A DNA stretch of 64,000 nt from Piliocolobus tephrosceles (taxonomy: Eukaryota; Chordata; Mammalia; Primates; Cercopithecidae), in assembly GCF_002776525.5 (NCBI RefSeq), contig NC_045441.1:132901768-132965767 (forward strand), written 5' to 3'. The translations under genes and the position numbers were made by a program. How positions within the stretch are numbered: position 1 is the first letter of the stretch; each line of letters begins with the position of its first letter. A model generated the notes under the pieces. It searched no databases. It was not told where the DNA came from and saw only the letters and a list, made by a program, of their open reading frames with translations. Of the stretch, positions 1-13,581 are shown one piece after another.

Positions 1-870
1 CTCTGCATATAAAATTCTTAGCTGATAGTTTCCCCCATCTCACAGTTTTAAAGATGTAACTCCATTTTCTTCTGGCTAGCATAGTTTCCGACAAAATATC
101 TGTATTGATTTGTGTTTTTGTTTTTCTGTGTATGATGTATCTTTTTTTCCCTTGGTCTGTTTTCAAGGTTTTCACTTTTATTTTAGCTTTTTGACAGTTT
201 GAATACCATGAATGTAGACTTTTCTTTGCTTATTTTCATTTATGCTATTTGGCTGAGCTCCTTGGATTTGAGCTCCAATTTCTTTTATTATTTTCTCAGT
301 CATTAGCTCTTCAAATACTTCTCCTTTTACTCTGTTTTGATTTCTCTCCTGCAATTTTCAAATTTTATGTATGTTAGATTGTTTGATATCATACCACAGT
401 CCTTGGCTGCTCTCTTCTATTTTATCATTATTATTCTTTTCTCTTTGTGCTTCAGGCTTGCTAATTTCTATTGATTTATCTTTATCTTCACTGATTGTTT
501 CTTGGCTCTCTTGAACCCACTCATCAGCATTCTTCATCTGTTATTATGTTCTTCATGTCCAGCATTTCCATTTGATTCTTCCATACAGTTTTCAATTTAC
601 AGTCCAAATTCCTTATACGTTTACAGAGGCTGACCATCTTTTCCACAGGATCTGTTCACTTATCAAAGAGAGTTATTTTTTAAGTCCCTGTGTGATAGTT
701 CCTATATTCAGGCCATATTTGATTCTAGTTGTGTTAATTCTTTTGCTCAGTGACATTTTTTTCCAGCCTTTTCCTCTGATCTTTAATTTTGGTTAGATCC
801 AAACATTGTGTGTGTAGGATAATAGACTCTGAGAAAAAATAAGAGTATGACTTGAAATGGGCATGCCTGT
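1..870 (-). repeat. Old L1M fragment, antisense
   Basis: AT-rich, T-heavy sequence on this strand, with blocks such as ATTTTCTCAGTCATTAGCTCTTCAAATA and GATTCTTCCATACAGTTTTC that resemble antisense 3' regions of ancient mammalian L1. There is no intact frame. Identification is by style and is moderate at best. Confidence 0.4.
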
Positions 871-892
871 TTTGCTTGTCCTGCAGTATTTT

Positions 893-2597
893 TTCTTTTT
901 CAACTTTTATTTTAGGATCAGGAGGTATATGTGAAGGTTTGTTGCAAAGGTACATTGCACGATGCTGAGGTTTATGGTATGACTGAACCCATCACTCAGG
1001 TAGTGAGCATAGTACCCAACAGCTAGTTTTTTTAGTTCTTTCCTTCCTCTCTTTCTCCCCTTTATACTAGTCCCCATTGTCTATTGTTCCCTTTTTTATG
1101 TCCATGTGTACACAATGTTTAGCTGCCACTTATAAATGAGAACATGGGTATTCTGTTTCTATGCTAGTTTGCTTAAGGTAATGGCCTTCAGCTCCATCCA
1201 TGTTGCCACATAGGACGTGATTTTATTTTTCTTTATGGCTGCATAGTATTCCATAGTATATATGTACCACATTTTCTTTATCCAATTCATCATTGATGGA
1301 CACCTAGGTTGATTCCATGACTTTGCTATTGTGAATAGCACTGCAGTGAACATACAGGTGCATGTGTCCTTTTAATAGAATGATTTATTTTCCTTTGGGT
1401 ATATACCCAGTAATAGGATTGTTAGGTTGGATGGTAGTTCAACTCTCAGTTGTTTGAGAAATCTCCAAATTTCTCTCTACGGTGACTGGACTAGTTTACC
1501 CTTCCACAGACTGTATACATGTCTGTTTTTCTCCATTGACTTGCCAACATCTGTTTTTTTATTTTTTATTTTTTTATTTTTTTATTTTTTAGCCATCCTG
1601 GCTGGTGTTAGATGTACCACTGTTGCTTTGATTTGCATTTCTCTGATGATTAGTAATAATGAGCATTTTTTCATATGTTCGTTGGCCGCTTGTATGTCTT
1701 CTTTTGAGAAGTATCTCTTCATGTCCTTGATTCACTTTTAAAAGAGATTGTTTGCTTTTGGCTTATTGATTTAAGTTTCTTATAGATTCTGGATATTAGA
1801 CCCTTGTTGCATGCATGCTTTGCAAATATTTTCTCCCATTCTGTGTGTTTTCTGTTTACTCTGTTGATAGTTTCTTTTGCTGTGGAGAAGCTCTTTAATT
1901 TAATTAGGTCCCATATGTCCATTTTTGTTGTTGCTGCAATTGCTTTTGAAAACTTAGCCATACATTCTTTGCTAAGGACAATTTCAAGAAGGGTATTTTC
2001 TAGGTTTTATTCTGGAATTCTTATAGTTTGAGATCTTACTTTTAAGTATCTAATCCACCTTCAGTTAATTTTTGTATGTGGAATAAGTGGTCATCCAGTT
2101 TCATTGTTTTGCGTATGGATAGCCAGTTATCTCAGCATCATTTATTGAATTGGGAGTCTTTTTCCAATTGCTTATTTTTGTCAAGTTTATTGATTACCAG
2201 ATGATTGTAGATGTGCAGCTTTATTTTTGGTTCTCTATTCCGTTCCTTGCTTTGTGTGTCTGTTTTTATACCAGTATTATACTTTTTTTGGTTACTGTAG
2301 CAGCATATTATGAAATAAGGTAATGTGATGCCTCCAGCTTTGGTTTTTTGTTATTGTTGTTTGTTTGTTTTTTCTTAGGATTGTTTTGGCTATTTGGGCT
2401 CTTTTTGTTTTCCCTGTGAATTTTAGAATAGTTTTTTCTAATTTGAAAAATGATGTTGGCAGTTTGAACAGGAATAGCATTTAATCTGCACATTGCTTTG
2501 AGCAGTATGACCATTTAAATGATATTGATTTTTCCAATCCATGAGCATGGAACGTTTTTCCATTTATTTGTGTTGTCTCCAATTTCTTTGAGCAGTG
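893..2597 (-). mobile_element. L1 (L1MA/PB type), 3' part of ORF2 and 3' UTR
   Basis: The minus strand reads the C-terminal part of L1 ORF2 and its 3' UTR. The + strand holds TTATGGCTGCATAGTATTCCAT, GGGTATATACCCAGTAATAGG and AAGCTCTTTAATTTAATTAGG, all antisense L1 landmarks. The short minus-strand frame at 1159-1353 contains the ORF2 tail (MEYYAAIKKN). The element joins at 2597 to its own upstream ORF2 part in opposite orientation. No protein-coding capacity remains. Confidence 0.85.
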
Positions 2598-3905
2598 AAT
2601 GAAGTTGAGACACAAAAATCCATACAAGAGATCAATGATTCCAAAAGTTGATTTTTAAAAAAATAAATAAGATCAATAGACCACTAGCTAGATTAACAAA
2701 AAAAAAAAAAAAAAAAAATAGAAAAGATCTAAATAAGCACAGTTAGGAATGACAACTATGACATTACAACTGATCCCACATAAATACAAAAGAACCACAG
2801 AGACTATTATGAACACTTCTATGCACACAAATTAGAAAACCTGGAGAACCTGGATAAATTCCTGGAAACACACAACCTCCCAAGATTTAACCAGGAAGAA
2901 ACTAAAAGCCTGAAAAGACCAATAATGAGTTCTGAAATTGAGTCAGTAATTAAAAAAACCTGTCAATAAGTAAATAAATAAATACAAACAAACTGTGGAA
3001 CAGATGGATTAATAGCCAAATTCTACCCTATGTAAAAAAGAACTGATACTGAGGAAGGGACTTCTCTCTAACTCATTCTACAAAACCAGCATCATCATCT
3101 TGATACCAAAATCTGTTAGAAACACAACAAAAAAAGATAATTTTGGTCCAATATCACTGATGGGTGATGCAGAAATCCTCAAAAAACATGAGCAAACCAA
3201 ATCCAGCAGCCTATCAAAAAGTTAATTCATCATGATCAAGTAAGATTTATTTCTGGGATACAAGGATGGTTCAACATACACAAATCAATAAATATGATTT
3301 GCCACATAAACAGACTTAAAGACAAAAACCATATGGTCATCTCAATAGATGCAGAAAAATCTTTTTATAAAATCCAACATTTTTTTCATGAAAAAAAACC
3401 ACTCTCGACAAAGTAGGTAAAAGGGACGTACCACAAAATCATAAGAGCCTTTTATGACAAACCCACAGCTAACATCATACTGAATAGGCAAAAATTGGAA
3501 CCAGTCCCACTGAGAACTGGAACTAGACAAGGATGCCCAATCTCACCACTCCTCTTCAGTATGGTACTGGAAGTCCTAGCCAGGGCAATCAGGCAAGAGA
3601 AAGAACCATAAGGCATCTGAATAGGAAAATAAGAAGTCAAATTATCTCTCTTCAGTGACAATATGATTCCAAACCTAGAAATCCCAAAAGACTTTGCCAA
3701 AAGACTCCTGGAACTTATACACAACTTCAGTAAAGTTTCAGAATACAAAAATCAGTATAGTTTCTATATACCAATAGCATTCTAACTCAGAGCCAAATCA
3801 AATGCACAAGCCCATTTGCAGTAGCCACACACTCAAAATAAGATACCAAGGAATACAGCTAACACGGGGGTAAACAATCTTTACAAGAAAAACCACAAAA
3901 CACTG
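2598..3905 (+). mobile_element. Inverted 5' segment of the same L1 (ORF2 reverse transcriptase part)
   Basis: The + strand reads ORF2 from GAATGAAGTTGAGAC through the reverse-transcriptase region (ATTTCTGGGATACAAGGATGG, ATCTCAATAGATGCAGAAAAA, GACAAGGATGCCCAATCTC) to ACCACAAAACACTG at 3905. In the L1 consensus this end lies next to ACTGCTCAAAGAAATT, which is the start of the antisense segment at 2597. The two parts are therefore one element with a 5' inversion. An A20 run lies at about 2699-2719. Confidence 0.8.
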
Positions 3906-5024
3906 TTGTCCTATAGTTTTGTGTGTTGTGTGTGTGTGTAGGTGGGTCCAGGGGATGTGGGAATCAATGGCATCAGGGGTTGACCTGGGTTTGAGTTTTG
4001 TTGTTGATTATCCTCCGTGCACCAGTGAATCTAAATTTCTCTAGCATTGAGCATTGCTTGTGCTTGGGGTGAAGAGTTAATTGTTGGAGGGTTTTCTCAA
4101 ACATTGCTGTTCCACCCTCAGTTTTAAGCTCTTACCGTGAGACTCCACACTATATTGTGTCTTTCCACATGCTGCCTTTTGTCCATGGTAAACTTAAGCC
4201 ACAGTACCTGCTCTTCAATTCTTGCTGTCCTGGTGACAGAGAATGGGGATTATGCTTTGCTATTCCAGCTCTATCTCAGTCTTAGGCACATTGTTTGTCC
4301 TTGTCCCTGGGTCACAGTGATCCAGTCTCTTTCCCAGCCTTAGGACAGGGCTCATGGTCTGGACTCAGGGCTAGAAAGTATTTATTTTTGTTTGTTTGCT
4401 TTTTCCTTCCCTCAGCAATAGTCTTCCTCGGTCTGTGGGGAAAAAAGGGTTCCTGCCCTTCCTCCAGTGAGTGGTTCCTGGTTTCGTCCCATGCGGGAGA
4501 CAGACCTGGTAAGAGTGAGTGGACTTCCCTGTCTTCCTGCAGCCACTATTGCTGCCCTTACCTCAACCTGCATCATAAAGGAGGCTTTCTGTGGCGTTTC
4601 ACCCTCCCTCAAGCATTCTCATCAGGACATTACAAGTCTCCAAGTCTGAGAATAAAATATTGAGAAAAGATGTAAACTTCTCATTTATCTGTGGTTCCTG
4701 ATTCTCACAGTACCTCACACCTAACCTTCAGCAATTTGGCAAAGCAGTTCTTACTAGCACCTAAGGTGGCCTCATTTTCCTCTCACGCTCTGGTCCAGGT
4801 AACACAGAGCTCACGCCCCATGTCTTTCTGGGGTTACCTGTATTTCCTCAGATTTCATGCTAGTTAGTTTCCCTGCAACCTCAGTTCTCTTATCAATTCA
4901 AGAATACTTAAGGTTGTGTAGGTTATCAAACCTTTTCTTGTTTTAGGATGGAAGCAATGCTCTTTCCAGCTTTTTACAACCTAAGTGAAAGCTAGAACAA
5001 GCTCAATTACCATTTTTCCTTTTT
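3906..5024. other. Intergenic, no recognised gene
   Basis: A short GT run lies at 3918-3938. The rest is mixed sequence with overlapping frames of 60-122 codons (4137-4663) that lack known motifs and look incidental. It may hold an ancient repeat I could not name. Confidence 0.4.
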
Positions 5025-5170
5025 AAATAGACTTTATTTTTTGAGCAGTTTTACATTCATAGAAACGTTTAACAGAATGTACACAGAGTTCACATATCTC
5101 CACTCCCCACCATGCCACACTACCATGCAGTCTTCTCTGTTATCAACATCCATCTCCAGAATGACACATT
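5025..5170 (-). repeat. L1M 3' UTR fragment
   Basis: ACTTTATTTTTTGAGCAGTTTTACATTC and the following bases match the common antisense L1M 3' UTR text. It is interrupted by the Alu that follows. Confidence 0.5.
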
Positions 5171-5178
5171 TTCAATTA

Positions 5179-5482
5179 CTTTTTTTTTTTTTTTTTTTTT
5201 TGAGACAGAGTCTCGCTCTGTCATCCAGGCTGGAGTGCAGTGGCGCGATCTTGGCTCACTGCAAGCTCCGCTTCCTGAGCTCAAGTGATTCTCTTGCCTC
5301 AGCCTCCCTAGTAGCTGAGACTACAGTGGCGTGTCACCACGCCCAACTAATTTTTTGTATTTTTAGTAGAGATGGGGTTTCACCATATTAGCCGGATTGG
5401 TCTCCATCTCCTGACCTCATGATCTGCCTGCCTCGGCCTCCCAAAGCACTGGGATTACAGGTGTGAGCCACCGTGCCCGGCC
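5179..5482 (-). mobile_element. Alu (AluS/Y)
   Basis: Full-length antisense Alu from the T-run through GAGACAGAGTCTCGCTCTGT to GCCACCGTGCCCGGCC. The flanks AATTACTTTT on both sides (about 5173 and 5485) are the likely target duplication. Confidence 0.95.
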
Positions 5483-6953
5483 TTAATTACTTTTTAATGT
5501 CAGTTTTAACAGTGTGAGAAAATGTGTGCCAAGGTTAAGCTAAGTAAACTGTAACAATGGCAAATAATGCTTTTTAGGCCAAGGAATTGCGAGCCAAACA
5601 AACTGCTTCTCTGGAAGTAGCTAACTCTAATTATATGCATAATTCCTAGCAGGAAGTAATTTGTTATATTCGTGTTTTTTTTTTTTTTTTTTTTCAATAC
5701 CAAGGGTATGAATTTATAGTAAATATTAGTGTGCCTTTATGAATGCTTGTTGAAGGAACTCATTCAATTTCGAGATAGACAACTACGAAGCAGTCTTAAA
5801 AAATGAAGTAGATAGGTAGATGGTGGTGCCGAGGAATTACCGGTATTTGACTTGGTAGACGAATAAATAAATAGAGAAATGATTCATTTAAGGGCGCATA
5901 CTGGATAAAGAACATATCAGACAATGATACTATGCTTGCATTATCTCAAAATTGTGTGAAATCTCTTCATATATATTAAAAATTTGAAGAGGTACGCAAA
6001 GTTAATCTGTTGTATTATTTTGGATAACTTTCTTCCTTTCTCTTTTTTTCCCAGTAGAACATAAGATTCACTTTTTCTACATCTTATTTGAAGTCTTAAC
6101 TCTTTTTATTCAATGCTATTATTTTGCAACTTAAATAGTACTGTGAGACATGCACTGGATATCCGTGGACTCTTGGAAAGTTCACAGTGGCCCATTATAT
6201 TCTTTGCATATATCTCAGTAGAATAAAGCACAACTCTCTTGTCTCCAGAAGGAGAAATAAGAGAATTCTAGAGCCAAGGGAGATGATTTTTTTTTCTCTT
6301 TAACCTGTTGTGAATGTAGGCCTATTCACTGCTCACTGGAATTGGTGCATTGAAGGATAAAAGCTAGATTTGGGTTATAGGCAAATATCCTAAAACCCTA
6401 CCAGCAAGCTTTTATGAATGTTTTTAAGAGTGACCTAAGGCTTCAGTGGGGTTCTGCAGGAAACAGGGATAGAGAAGAACAGTCTTCCACAAGAAAAATA
6501 AGAGTGGCATGGAGGCCCCGCCCTTGAGAATTGGGAGTGGTGACAGCAATTAACACTCTAATGCATGAAGCTCCTGAGGGGACTCCGTGCTGCCAATGCA
6601 GCCACTCCCACACTCCATTACTTCTGTGTGTATGAGCCAATTTGGGAGTACCTGTAACCTTCCTCGTAGTTTCCCTCAAATGTATGCTAGTTCCGGGTAA
6701 TTTCCCAAGAGGTTGGGGCACTTAATCTTTATGGTCCACCACTTTGTTGGAGGGGAGCCTTGCTTAGCAAACAACTTACTCCTAGACTGAGGTAGACATG
6801 ACCATTGCAGGCACTGATTAACATTTGAGAGCTCATCACAGAGCTGTCATCAGAGGGTGGGTACAAACAGAGGCTTAAAGAGGGGCAGAAATAGTACAGT
6901 ATGATTTGTTAGGCAGTTTCAATCAGAAATACAAACCATGAATGTGAAACCTC
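5483..6953. other. Unique intergenic sequence
   Basis: A T20 run lies at 5675-5694. Otherwise there are no recognised repeats or genes. Frames such as 6443-6721 (minus) have no family features. Confidence 0.4.
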
Positions 6954-6988
<35 letters not shown>

Positions 6989-7010
6989 TTATTTATTTAT
7001 TTATTTATTT
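6954..7010. repeat. (TTTA)n microsatellite
   Basis: About 14 TTTA units with one phase break, directly joined to the T-rich tail of the following antisense Alu, as tail-derived microsatellites usually are. Confidence 0.95.
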
Positions 7011-7291
7011 TTTGACAGAGTCTCACTCTTTCGCCTAGGCTGGAGTGCAGTGGTGCGATCTCCACTCACTGCAACTTCCACCTCCCGGGTTCAAGCAATT
7101 CTCCCTGCCTCAGCCTCCCAAGTAGCTGGGATTACAGGCACCCACCATAACATCCGGCTAATTTTTGTATTTTTTAGTAGAGATGGGGTTTCACCATGTT
7201 GGCCAGGCTCAGATCACCTGACCTCTGGTGATCTGCCAGCCTCGGCCTCCCAAAGTGCTGAGATTACAGATGTGAGCCACCATGCTCAGCC
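7011..7291 (-). mobile_element. Alu (AluS-like)
   Basis: Antisense Alu from GACAGAGTCTCACTCTT to CACCATGCTCAGCC. TGAAACCT occurs on both flanks (about 6945 and 7290) as the likely target duplication. Its left end carries the TTTA microsatellite. Confidence 0.93.
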
Positions 7292-7696
7292 TGAAACCTG
7301 CTCATCTTAAGTATTGTAACAAATGTAGGAAAGTAATTTTGCTTTCTGAAGGCCAGAGACTTAAGTACATTTTTGTTGTATGTTTATTCAATTCCAGACT
7401 CTAGTATTAGCAGAGAAAAAAAGAAGGGGTAAAAACTGAGGCTGGAGAAGAGAATGATTATTAACTAAAAAATAGAGATACCATGGATGAATTCTGTATC
7501 ATTTTTGGGGAAGATGCTTAGGTGAGAAGGCTAGAGTAATAAAACATTTCATGAACATGTAGTAGGGGTGTATTACCTTTCCAGAAAATAAAAATTGTCA
7601 ATTATTTTAAAGTCTATCATCTCAATTATTCTCCTAAGAGTGTGTATACTAAATGTTTTGACTTTCTTTTCTTTCTTTCTTCTTCTTCTAATTTTT

Positions 7697-7999
7697 TTAA
7701 AGACAGAGTCTCTCTCTGTTGCCCAGGCTGGAGAGCAGTAGCACAATCATAGCTAACTTAACTTTGAGCTCCTGGACTCAAGCCATCTTCCACCTTCAGC
7801 CTCCTGAGTGGCTAGGACTACAGGTATGTGCCACTAGGGCCAGTTAACTAAAAAACTTTTTTTTTTTTTTTTTTTTTTTGTAGGGATGGGGTCTCACTAT
7901 GTTGCCCAGACTGATTTTGAACACTTGACCTCAAGCAATCCTCCAGCCTCAGTCTCTCACAGTGCTGGGATTACAAGCATGAACCACCATGCCCAGCCT
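7697..7999 (-). mobile_element. AluJ-like element
   Basis: An older antisense Alu: GACAGAGTCTCTCTCTGTTGCC, an internal T21 linker at about 7858-7878, CACTATGTTGCCCAGACTG and CACCATGCCCAGCC. Divergence and the 'CTATGTTGCCCAG' form suit AluJ. Confidence 0.88.
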
Positions 8000-10540
8000 G
8001 ATTTTCTTTTCAATAGAAACAAAAATGAAATGTAAGATAATTAAATGAATTGTTCAAAGTTAAAAGGCTCTTAGAATGCAGACTGGGCCCACAGTTGAGG
8101 TCTCCTGACTGTCATTCAGCATCTCTCAAATGAGCTTAGGGATTGCACTATGGAAACTTGCTAGAGTGAGGAAACTACACTGGAAAAGAATATTCTGAGA
8201 TGTGAGGGACAAGAGCTCTAGAGAAGGTGTAGCATAAACGGAATGAGACCATGATAAATTATATCTCTAGGGTGAACTTCAGAATTGCACGTTTCAGAAA
8301 CTAGGTCTCAGTAATTGGATTCCAATTATGTGAAACGTCAGACAACCAAATCAAGACGGGAAGTAGATAACAAGACCCCAAAGAAGAAAAGCAAATTTTC
8401 TTCTCAGGATATAAAACCATCTTGGGGACACTGTCTACCCAGTGGCACTGGGTTTCTCCATTCCCCAGTGCTAGGATGATGAAAATACTCCTCTCCAGGA
8501 TGGATGTGTTTCGTGTATATCAAAACCAAGTGTTCAACAACAGGTCAGATGAATCTTTTGCTAAACAAAAATGCCATTTCCACTGAGAGTTCCACTGTGT
8601 AAAGGTAAGCTTCTTGTTTATTTAGACTAACATGAAAGATAAATAGCTGTTAAGTTGTGCATCTTATCTTCATGTGCTCTGCTTCTGTGTTCAGAACTCT
8701 GCATCAGCTGAGGTTGTAGAGAGCTCCAAAAGGAGGCCACATATGATGAAGACTCAAAAACGTTTTACAAAAGATGATGCACAAACAAATTTTCCCAGGA
8801 GAAAACCTTTTGGTCTTTTACTCCCTAGCAGTGGGGCATCATGTATGTAATGATGTACAGCATCATCTCTATTACATGGGGAAGCCTCACTATGCCTGAC
8901 TATGTTTGTGATTGGATTCAAGCCTTATCCAAGATTGTATCCGACCCATCCTCTGTTTGAATTGACAAGGAGAGTGGAAAGGATTATGATTCTGGGTTAT
9001 TTCTGGAGAATTTCTGGAGAATGAGGCACTGAGGAGTTCTCTTACAGTGTGCATACCTCCTGAGTCATTCCAAATCGGTACTTTGCTCTTTCTATTGTGG
9101 GGGTAAAGAAAGAATATAACGTACTGAAGCAATCAGCCTTCAAAGTGAAACACTGTCTGAGGTAGTTTAAGTGTATAGTATACTCACCGGCTGGGGTAGG
9201 ATAATCAAATGTGCACTGCTTGCTACAAAAGGAAAAGGTACCTAAGGGTCAAGTCCTGGATACTTCCTTGTAAAAGTAAATCAAGCGTTTTTGAGTGTTA
9301 GTCTGTAAAGCAGCAATGGGATTTCAATGCAATTAAAGATGAAAAAAAAGTGAAAAGCAGCACGTGAAGACATTTCCAAAACGACAAATTACGATCCTAT
9401 CTGTGTGGCACCAACATAATGAAAAGTTCTGTCAGTGTCTGGTTGATTTTGACTACGGGTGCAGTTTCTCATCTTTTTCTTGAACAAATGCTCAAAGTTT
9501 CTCCATCTTATTTCTATTAGAGCAGCAATAGGGGTAGGATGTGGCAAAAGGCTGAAAGGGAACTTTAGGTGAGGAGTCACTGTTGTTTGGGGCTTTACCC
9601 TTTCTTCTCAGCATTCTGCAGAGCTGTACAGAGCTGGGCATGGATGGCACCCCCATCTCAGAGATCAACTCTTCAGGGTTAAAGAAAATTCTAGCAGACT
9701 AGTTGGCAGAATGATTCCATAATTTCAAAATACCAGATGTTTACAGCAAATATTAACATACATCACTGCCTAAGAATTAACTATGAGTAACAAGTTTCAC
9801 TTCACTTAAGATCTTGCTTTTCCTGATGTTCCTTTTTAGAAGGGTAGAAGAAAAGGCAATTTTAGAACCAGGGCTACATTTCTGGAAGGCAGGCCTGAAT
9901 GTAGACAGCTACAGAGACTGGCATGGAGCTTTTTGTCTCATAGATGAGGGGTTAGAATATAAAATCAGAGAAAGGAAGGCAGGAACATCTAAATTCCGAC
10001 TGTATCTACCCCATCCAGGTAAAGGCTAGTCCAGGTTTGAACATCTGCCAGCATGGTTCTGTGAATTTTTCACTCATAATCTTGTTTGAATGACACATAT
10101 TTTCAAGTAAAGATGCTATAAGGTAGTAGTCGATTAAAACAATATGAAAAAGAGTAGTGAGTGAATTTATTAAGATAGAATAGGTTGAAAAATAACCTTT
10201 GTTATAATTTAGACTCAACTTTTATAATAACGGAAATATAGCAGTTTCATGAAATCAATAAATAGGTTTGCTTTATTTTTTAAAAAGAGATTGATTAAAA
10301 ATTTTTAAAATTAGACATATTGTGTCATGCAAAGAGTTATGTAAGGAATTGGAACACGTACTTTTTGTCTTCGTTTCTTTTTCATAGACAGAAAAACATT
10401 CCAGTTCTGACACTTGCTGTAGCTAATAATTGCTGGATAAAAGGAGAGGGCTCATGGAGGTACTTTAAACTGGGGCCCCATGAAGGTAATATTTTAAGTA
10501 AGTAATTTGATCTTTGCTGTCAGTTAAAGTACACTACTCT
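8000..10540. other. Unique intergenic sequence
   Basis: About 2.5 kb without clear repeats, long frames or gene motifs. Short frames at 8890-9132, 9389-9580 and 9814-10029 resemble nothing I know. Confidence 0.45.
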
Positions 10541-11145
10541 TTTCTTTTTCAACTTTTATTTTAGGTCTGAGGGTACATGTGCAGATTTCTTACATGGATA
10601 AATTGTGTGTTACTGAGGTTTGGTGTACAATTGATGTCATCATCCGTATAGTGAGCATAGTAACCGCCAGGTAGTTTTTTGACCCTTGCCGCCCTCCCAT
10701 TCTCCACCCTCATCCTCCCCTGCTCTCTACCCTCAAGTAGGCCCTCCCACTTGTAAGTGAAGAACATGTGGTATTTGGTTTTCTGTTCCTGTATTAATTT
10801 GCTTAGGTTAATAGCCTCCAGCCGCATCCATGTTGTTGCAGAGAACATGATTTCATTCTTTTTTTTATGGCTGCATAGTTTTCCATGGTGTATATGTACC
10901 ACATTTTCTTTTTCCGGTTCACCATTGATAGGCATGTAGATTGACGTCACATCTTTGTTGTTGTGAACAGTGCTGTGATGAACATACATGTGCTTGTGAC
11001 TTTGATCTGAAAGGAACAATTCAGATTCCTTTGCGTATATATCCAGTAATAGGATTGCTGGCTCGAATGGTAGCTCTGTTTCCTTTCAGAAATCTCTGAC
11101 TTACTTTCCACAGTGGCTGAACTAATTTGCCTGAACCTTGACTTT
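10541..11145 (-). mobile_element. L1 3' end (L1MA/PB type)
   Basis: The + strand carries TTTTTCAACTTTTATTTTAGG, GGTACATGTGCAGATTTC, TTTATGGCTGCATAGTTTTCC and ATATATCCAGTAATAGGATTG, antisense L1 3' UTR and end of ORF2. It stops near TGGCTGAACTAATTTGCC, a 5'-truncated copy. Confidence 0.88.
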
Positions 11146-13292
11146 TCTTGCAATTTCAGTATCATTCATAGCTTTGGCTCTAGTTTCTACTCATATATGA
11201 TATGTTGTAAAGGATCAGTGCAGCTCGAGATACTAGTTCACACTAAGTTCAGGTACTTCATATTGTAAACCTTTAATTTAGTATTATTTCATCCCTAAAC
11301 ATGTCACAAAGGGGGCAGTGCTTTATATAAATGTAATAACTTTCAGATGTTAGTGACAGACACTGTTTTATGGACATAATTTTAGTGGAATATTTTAATT
11401 ACCCATATGATATTATATCATATATTGTGTTCTAATTATTATGGGTATAGTAATTACCCCAACTTCCTCACCATTCATAGAACACAGGCAAGAGGAAGTC
11501 ATTCCTTCATGGTGCTCATGTCTAAGAAGATGAATTACAGGGTATGTTACTCTTCAATATCATGTTCTGAGCAGGCAGCATGGATTGTTCATTTCTCAGT
11601 AGACAAAGAAAGCTCAAAATATATATACAGAGATGTGTAGCTTTAGGTTTGTTGAGTATGAGGATGGCATAACCCAGTGAAGATAAAATAGGATTTCATT
11701 GTTTATTAAAGGAGCATTAGGTACTGGCAAATAGGTAAAGTAGTTGGAGTTGGACAAATATGACAAATACTAAGAAGAGAGCACAGGTCATCCTTGTACA
11801 TGAGGAGAAGCTGAATAGGACTGTTAGCTGTGCTCATTGTTTAACTCTGCTTTTGAACAGTAGCTGCATGCCTAAACCTGTAGAAAGAGGTTTTTGTTGT
11901 TTTAATGTATAGACAAATGGAGCAAATATTCTCAAAATTGTCTCTAGGTTATTTGCCTTCAATGAAAAACACAGGTTTAGGGGGGGATTTATAGAACTAC
12001 AAATTATTTAGGAATGAAAAGGCCAATATCTGCTTTGTGACATGTGTGGTTAGACACAGAGCACTTATCTGGCACCAAGTTTACTCTTCATCTTGAAGGG
12101 AGAATATAGATCCAGTTCCATTTAGCTGAAAGCTGAGATCAAAGCAATATGAAAATAGTATTAGCTACACATGTGGTAAAATGATCTGAACAACACATTT
12201 TCCTCCTTAATTTGGTTTTCAAACATATATGATATTTCTTTTTTCTTTATCATGAATTCCTAGAGGAACTCCATGAGAATAGACAAAAGGCATACTTAAA
12301 TATTAACTTTTAAAACCAAGGCAATAGCCTTGGAAATAGTCACCTTATATGTTAAGAGTATTCAGTTAATACATCAATAAAAATTATTCAAGTATTAGCA
12401 GCCTATTTTAATAAAACACTTCACTAGATGCCACAATTAATAAATTGAAAGCTAGATGTAGGACAGGACTGGATTATGGATGGCATGGAAACATTTCAGC
12501 CAAGGATAAATTAATTTTTTAAACACAGACATCATAGAAATGTTTGTACATAAAAGTAAAGTAATAAATTCATACTTTGCATGATTAATTTGGAAGTAGA
12601 AGGTAGAATGCCTGGAGTCAGTGGAGATTACATCATTGAAATTTGCAAGAAAGGTCTTATGTTCTGTAAAATGGGAATGATGAGGGCAAAGGGAAATGTA
12701 GATGAAGATTAAGAGGAAGATGAATGATAAGCAATAGGCGATATAAAGGAAGAGGATTTACTCATGGGGAGGAGGAGGGAAAAATAAAAGATGGTTCATT
12801 GGAAGAGTGGGACAAATCTAATTCTGTTGATAGAAATAAAGAGGACACGGTGGAATTCATTTGGGGATAGGGGAGTACAGGCATTTGTGAGACATTTAGG
12901 AAACATCCATTCAGCTTTCGCAGAATGCATTTGGAGTTTTGGAGGGAAATGTAGAAGGTAAATGTGAAACTGATAGTGAGCCATATAGAGCTGATATTAA
13001 TTATTATAGCTAGAAATAACAAGCCTTCCAAGAAAAACTTTAGAAGTAGAGTCCAACTTTTGAGCACAGAACCTTAGCAAATGCTCATAGAACGGAGCAG
13101 GACTAAGAAGGTTAAGAATGCTCACAAGGCAAATCGATTGGAGGAAGATCAGGACAGAAGTGCATGACAGAGTTGTGACTTTGAAGGAACAAATAGGTAA
13201 CATTGTTAAAAGCTGAGTGAAGAATGCAAATAGAATAAAATTCTCTGGAATTGCTGATGACAGGTTATCAGTAACCTTTAAGTTTTCAAATT
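11146..13292. other. Unique intergenic sequence
   Basis: AT-rich and without recognised genes. The minus-strand frames at 12762-13203 have hydrophobic stretches but no family motif and are judged incidental. Confidence 0.4.
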
Positions 13293-13581
13293 TGGCTGGG
13301 CGCGGTGGCTCACGCCTGTAATCCCAGCACTTTGGGAGGCTGAGGCAGGCAGATCACCTGAGGTCAGGGGAGACCAGCCTGGCCAACATGGTAAAACCCC
13401 AAAATGCCAAAAATTAGCCAGGCGTAGTGGTGGGCTCCTGTAATCCCAGCTACTCGGGAGGCTGAGACAGGAGAATCGCTGGAACCTGGGAGGCAGAGGT
13501 TGTGGTGAGCCAAGATTGCGCCACTGCACTCCAGCCTGGGCGACAGAACGAAACTCTGTCTAAAAAAAAAAAAAAAAAAAT
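13293..13581 (+). mobile_element. Alu (AluS-like)
   Basis: Sense Alu from GGCTGGGCGCGGTGGCTCACGCC to an A19 tail; TCAAATT on both sides is the likely target duplication. A few bases are missing in the left arm (GGTCAGGGGAGACCAGCC). Confidence 0.95.

Noticed and set aside
1159..1961. Minus-strand frames with plausible protein text
   Set aside because: They are remnants of L1 ORF2 (for example MEYYAAIKKN), broken by stops.
4137..4663. Possible small gene with a hydrophobic start
   Set aside because: Overlapping frames on both strands, no motif, no splice or promoter support.
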